Shown: positions 6,081 to 9,358 of the stretch, one piece after another | Layout: each line of letters opens with the position of its first letter | How positions within the stretch are numbered: the stretch's first letter is position 1 | Source of the DNA: an uncultured Acetatifactor sp. | GTDB taxonomy: Bacteria > Bacillota > Clostridia > Lachnospirales > Lachnospiraceae | Length of the DNA: 9,358 nt | NCBI GenBank assembly: GCA_947631715.1 | Contig: CANRMK010000072.1 | Coordinates: forward strand, 1 to 9,358 | Direction of reading: 5' to 3' | Position numbers and translations under genes: made by a program | Notes under the pieces: generated by a model | The model's input: the letters and a program-made list of their open reading frames with translations, nothing else | Databases searched by the model: none | What the model was told of the DNA's origin: nothing

Positions 6081-8147
6081 ATGGCGCAGATACATATTCT
6101 GGATTCGGAGACCATAGATAAGATCGCAGCGGGAGAAGTGGTGGAACGGCCGTGCAGCGTGGTGAAAGAACTGGTGGAGAATGCCATTGACGCCGGAGCG
6201 GATGCAGTGACTGTGGAGGCCCGGGACGGCGGGATCGAATTTATCCGCGTCACGGACAACGGATGCGGCATGGAGCGGGATCAGCTGCGCAGGGCATTTT
6301 TGCGCCATGCTACCAGCAAGATCGAAAATGCTTCCGATCTGCTGCACATCTTAAGCCTCGGCTTCCGCGGGGAGGCCCTGTCCAGCATTGCCGCCGTAGC
6401 CAGGGTAGAGGTAATCACAAAGACAAGGGACAAAATGACGGGAAGCCGTATCTTTTTGGAGGGTGGAAAGGAGACGGGGTTCGAGGAGGTGGGAGCCCCG
6501 GATGGCACTACCTTTTTGGTGAGAAATCTCTTTTACAATACGCCTGCCCGCCGGAAGTTCCTAAAGCAGCCCCAGACCGAGGGCGGCTATATCGCAGACC
6601 TGATGGAGCATCTTGCGCTGTCCAGGCCGGATATTTCCTTTAAGCTGTCGCTGGGGAACCAGCTGAAATTCCAGACCTCCGGAAACGGTGACCTAAAGGA
6701 AGTGATCTACCGGATCTACGGCAGGGAAACGGCCGGTTCACTGATTCCAATCCAGGCGGCGAAAGAGGACGGCATCAGGGTGGAGGGGTACCTTGGAAAG
6801 CCTGAGACAGTCCGCTCCAACCGGAATTTTGAGATCTATTTTATCAACGGGCGGTTCATCCGAAGCGGTATCGTGGCAAAGGCCGTGGAAGAGGGGTATA
6901 AGGAATATCTCATGCAGCACAGATTTCCCCTGTGTGTGCTGCATATCACTATGGACACGGAAAAGGTGGACGTGAACGTACATCCCGCAAAAATGGACGT
7001 GCGCTTCAGCGACGGAATGGATTTTGCCAGGTTCCTCTCAGAGTCCGTAAGGGAAACTTTAAAGAACCGGGAAATGATCCCGGAGGCTGACCTTGGATCC
7101 GCCAGGGAGCGGAAAGAGGCGGAGCGCCTGGAAAGAAAGAGCGCAAAGCTGCAGTATGCCCCGGAGCCTTTTGAGACGGAGCGGACCAGGGAATACCGGA
7201 TCAGGGAAGAGGCGAAATATGCCGAAGAATGTCCAAAAATGCAGGATTTCATGCAAAATCCTGTGTGGAACAGGGTAAAAAGCCCACGGGATTCGGAAGA
7301 ATTGCAGAAAAATCCTGCAGATTCCTGTGAGAACCTGCTGGAGGAGCCTTTTTTCTCGGAGACAAGCGATAGGACTGTTGAGAAAGATGACACTGCAGGC
7401 AGGCTTTCTCCTAAAGCTTCCCCACAAATTTCCCGGCAGATCTCCCCGCAGGCGGTTGAGGAGGCATCTGCCTTCGCCCCGGCGTTCGAAAACGGCGGAA
7501 CGGAACGGACGGCTGAACCGGTGCAGAGGAACCTTTTTGAGGAAAAGATTCTCACCGCAGACAACCGTTCCCGGTTCCGGATCATCGGTCAGGTGTTCGA
7601 GACCTACTGGCTGGTCCAGTACGAGGACAGGCTCCTTATGATCGACCAGCACGCCGCCCATGAGAAAGTGAATTATGAGCGGCTGATGAAGCAGCTGGAG
7701 GAGAAACAGGTCATCTCCCAGAATCTGATGCCGCCTGTGATCGTGAGTCTCTCCGGACAGGAGGAGACAGCGCTTAAAACACACATGGACGTATTTGCGG
7801 GACTGGGCTTTGAGATCGAATCTTTCGGCGGAAGCGAGTATGCCCTGCGGAGCGTTCCCACGGACCTGTACGGCTGCGGGGAAAAGGAAATGTTCCTTGC
7901 GGTCCTGGATCAGCTTGCGGACGGGGCGCCGTCGGGCGGAATCAGGGCAGTGGAGGAAAGGATCGCTTCCATGGCGTGCAAGGCCGCTGTAAAGGGCAAC
8001 AGCCTGTTAAGCCTGCCGGAGGCGGAAGCGCTGATTGATGAGCTCCTTGCCCTTGATAACCCCTACAACTGCCCTCACGGACGCCCCACGGTCATTTCCA
8101 TATCGAAGCACGAGATGGAGCGGAAGTTCAAGCGCATCGTAAATTAA
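6081..8147 (+). CDS. mutL: DNA mismatch repair endonuclease MutL (688 aa)
   Basis: MutL couples mismatch recognition by MutS to strand removal. The N-terminal GHKL ATPase shows E30 and N34 in KELVENAIDAG, DNGCGM (59-64) and GFRGEAL (94-100). A variable, charged linker covers roughly residues 335-490. The C-terminal domain carries the metal-binding nicking site: DQHAAHEKVNYE (522-533), ACK (632-634) and CPHGRP (664-669). This marks the methyl-independent, nick-making MutL found in bacteria that lack MutH. QRNLF (482-486), just before that domain, resembles a clamp-binding peptide, but this is only suggestive. ATG 6081 has GAGAGG (6068-6073) 7 bases upstream. The gene ends in TAA (8145-8147), and repeat copy 3 begins 8 bases later with no classical terminator. 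The length and all motifs are typical, and no truncation or frameshift is visible. Confidence 0.98.
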   Translation: MAQIHILDSETIDKIAAGEVVERPCSVVKELVENAIDAGADAVTVEARDGGIEFIRVTDNGCGMERDQLRRAFLRHATSKIENASDLLHILSLGFRGEALSSIAAVARVEVITKTRDKMTGSRIFLEGGKETGFEEVGAPDGTTFLVRNLFYNTPARRKFLKQPQTEGGYIADLMEHLALSRPDISFKLSLGNQLKFQTSGNGDLKEVIYRIYGRETAGSLIPIQAAKEDGIRVEGYLGKPETVRSNRNFEIYFINGRFIRSGIVAKAVEEGYKEYLMQHRFPLCVLHITMDTEKVDVNVHPAKMDVRFSDGMDFARFLSESVRETLKNREMIPEADLGSARERKEAERLERKSAKLQYAPEPFETERTREYRIREEAKYAEECPKMQDFMQNPVWNRVKSPRDSEELQKNPADSCENLLEEPFFSETSDRTVEKDDTAGRLSPKASPQISRQISPQAVEEASAFAPAFENGGTERTAEPVQRNLFEEKILTADNRSRFRIIGQVFETYWLVQYEDRLLMIDQHAAHEKVNYERLMKQLEEKQVISQNLMPPVIVSLSGQEETALKTHMDVFAGLGFEIESFGGSEYALRSVPTDLYGCGEKEMFLAVLDQLADGAPSGGIRAVEERIASMACKAAVKGNSLLSLPEAEALIDELLALDNPYNCPHGRPTVISISKHEMERKFKRIVN

Positions 8148-8154
8148 AAACAAG

Positions 8155-8367
8155 GTATCAGTTCCGCTGATCCCCTGCAAGTCACGCCCGGTACTGCCGA
8201 TGTTCTCCCGGCAGACGCGCTTCCGCCCGGCTCCGCACGTAACGGCCCCAAGGCACAAAAGATGTGCCTGCTCGAGAGTACCTCGCCAGGTGCCGACGTG
8301 CTCCAACGGTCTGCCGGGAGAACATCAACATTACCGGGCTGGATACGACGGAGGGCTGAACTGTTAC
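8155..8367 (+). repeat. Palindromic MITE-like element, copy 3 (complete, 213 bp)
   Basis: This is a full copy, inverted relative to the 2918 copy and parallel to copy 1. The right terminus GCTGAACTGTTAC (8355-8367) is intact; the left terminus (8155-8167, GTATCAGTTCCGC) has two changes from GTAACAGTTCAGC. Long arms 8187-8216 and 8309-8338 pair with three mismatches. The inner hairpin AGGCACA/TGTGCCT (8251-8269) occupies the place of AGGCATA/TATGCCT in copy 2. Flanking 8-mers AAAACAAG (8147-8154) and AAACACAG (8368-8375) match at 5 of 8 positions, too weak to call a target duplication. The element fills most of the 289-base mutL-miaA gap. No promoter for miaA is evident in or after it, so miaA may depend on read-through from mutL. 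Confidence 0.9.
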
Positions 8368-8436
8368 AAACACAGCATCATTTTTGCTTAAAAAGCTATG
8401 TGCAGAATTAAGACGAAAAGAGGGGGGAGCGGCATT

Positions 8437-9358
8437 TTGAGCGCGGATAAAGCGTATGAAAGGGAAAGCGGACGGCCCCTGGTCGTCCTGGCGGGGCCTA
8501 CCGCCGTGGGGAAGACAAGGCTTTCCATCGCCCTGGCCAAAGCCTTGAACGGCGAGATCGTCTCCGCCGATTCCATGCAGGTCTATCGGTACATGGATAT
8601 CGGCTCCGCCAAGATCTCCCGGGAGGAAATGCAGGGCGTCCCTCACCATATGATAGATATCCTGGACCCGTGGGAACCCTTTAACGTGGTGGTCTTTCAG
8701 CAGAAGTGCAGGGAATGTATCAGGGAGATCCACGGGCGCGGCGGCATCCCCATTCTGACCGGCGGCACCGGCTTTTACATTCAGGCCGTCTTAAAGGAAA
8801 TCGATTTTACGGATAACAGAGAAGACCCTGCCTGCCGTGCAGAGCTGGAACGGCTGGCGGACGAGCGGGGGACAGAATATCTCCACAGTCTTCTTGCCCA
8901 GGTGGATTCTGCTTCCGCAGAGGCGATCCACGCAAACAACCGTAAGCGCGTTATCCGGGCGTTGGAGTTTTACCGCCTCACAGGCACGCCCATCTCCGCG
9001 CATAACAGCGAGGAGCGGAAGAAGCGCAGCGCGTTCCGGTCCTGCTATTTTGTGCTAAATGACGACAGGGAACGCCTCTATGATAGGATCGATGCGCGGG
9101 TGGACGAAATGCTGGCCCAGGGACTTGCGGAGGAGGTAAAGCGCCTGAGACAGATGGGCTGTACCCGGGATATGGTGTCCATGCAGGGGCTGGGCTATAA
9201 GGAGCTGCTGGCCTGGCTGGACGGCGAGATCTCCTATGAGGCTGCCGTCGCCCTCATTAAGCAGAATACGCGGCATTTTGCAAAAAGGCAGCTCACCTGG
9301 TTCAGGCGGGAGCCGGAGGTGATCTGGGTGGATAAGCGGGAATTCGGATCTGATGAGG
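8437..9358 (+). CDS. miaA: tRNA dimethylallyltransferase MiaA (partial, 307 codons seen)
   Basis: MiaA transfers the dimethylallyl group from dimethylallyl diphosphate to N6 of A37 in tRNAs reading UNN codons, making the substrate for MiaB. The P-loop GPTAVGKT is at residues 20-27. It is followed by the substrate-binding segment DSMQVYRYMDIGSAK (from D45), GGTGFYIQAV (from 109), and, near the end, QGLGYKEL and TRHFAKRQLTWFR. The start is TTG 8437, chosen because an exceptionally strong site AGGGGGGAG (8421-8429) lies 7 bases upstream. An in-frame ATG at 8398 would add 13 residues but has no good ribosome binding site and reads through the purine tract. The family is about 310-320 residues long, so only a few C-terminal codons and the stop are missing past the window edge. 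It follows repeat copy 3 and is oriented with mutL. Confidence 0.95.
   Translation, partial: MSADKAYERESGRPLVVLAGPTAVGKTRLSIALAKALNGEIVSADSMQVYRYMDIGSAKISREEMQGVPHHMIDILDPWEPFNVVVFQQKCRECIREIHGRGGIPILTGGTGFYIQAVLKEIDFTDNREDPACRAELERLADERGTEYLHSLLAQVDSASAEAIHANNRKRVIRALEFYRLTGTPISAHNSEERKKRSAFRSCYFVLNDDRERLYDRIDARVDEMLAQGLAEEVKRLRQMGCTRDMVSMQGLGYKELLAWLDGEISYEAAVALIKQNTRHFAKRQLTWFRREPEVIWVDKREFGSDE

Noticed and set aside
1..8367. CRISPR array or tRNA/rRNA genes
   Set aside because: The repeats are far apart, about 213 bp long, palindromic and in both orientations, with genes rather than spacers between them. No tRNA cloverleaf or rRNA sequence was recognised.
8398..8436. Alternative ATG start for miaA at 8398
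   Set aside because: It is in frame but lacks a good Shine-Dalgarno. The purine tract at 8421-8429 makes sense as the ribosome binding site for TTG 8437. It cannot be fully excluded.

Overview
The window reads as a stretch of a moderately GC-rich (roughly 50-55% by eye) chromosome from a Bacillota, most likely a Lachnospiraceae-type clostridium. The grounds are the gene order miaB-mutS-mutL-miaA, an endonuclease-type MutL with a DQHAAHE motif, a MiaB whose N-terminus carries the EPDRQYYF segment I associate with that group, purine-rich Shine-Dalgarno sites, and a TTG start on miaA. The species is not identifiable from sequence alone. All genes are on the + strand.

Layout. Bases 1-76 are the right end of a repeat element (copy 1). 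A good sigma-A promoter (105-133) leads into one open reading frame, 219-2906, that holds a full-length peptidase T directly joined, with no stop codon, to a full-length MiaB. An excellent Shine-Dalgarno and an in-frame ATG at 1446 suggest MiaB can also be made separately. Repeat copy 2 (2918-3131, inverted) follows 12 bases after the stop. The 3132-3362 gap holds a strong promoter, a terminator-like hairpin overlapping that promoter's expected start point, and an imperfect 31-bp tandem duplication in the mutS leader. mutS (3363-6038) and mutL (6081-8147) follow, 42 bases apart. Repeat copy 3 (8155-8367) fills most of the gap to miaA, which starts at 8437 and runs off the end.

How the genes work together. 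MutS and MutL are the mismatch recognition ATPase and the matchmaker/nicking endonuclease of methyl-independent mismatch repair. MiaA and MiaB act one after the other on A37 of tRNAs reading UNN codons: MiaA adds the isopentenyl group and MiaB adds the 2-methylthio group. PepT is a tripeptide-trimming aminopeptidase, apparently unrelated to the rest.

The most unusual items are (i) a family of ~213-bp palindromic elements with 13-bp terminal inverted repeats, present at all three gene boundaries seen here except the tight mutS/mutL one, with a nested fold and one compensatory base-pair change between copies, and (ii) the in-frame PepT-MiaB fusion. I do not recognise the repeat family. It looks like a non-autonomous MITE-type element, and its 5'-GTAA ends recall IS66-family termini.
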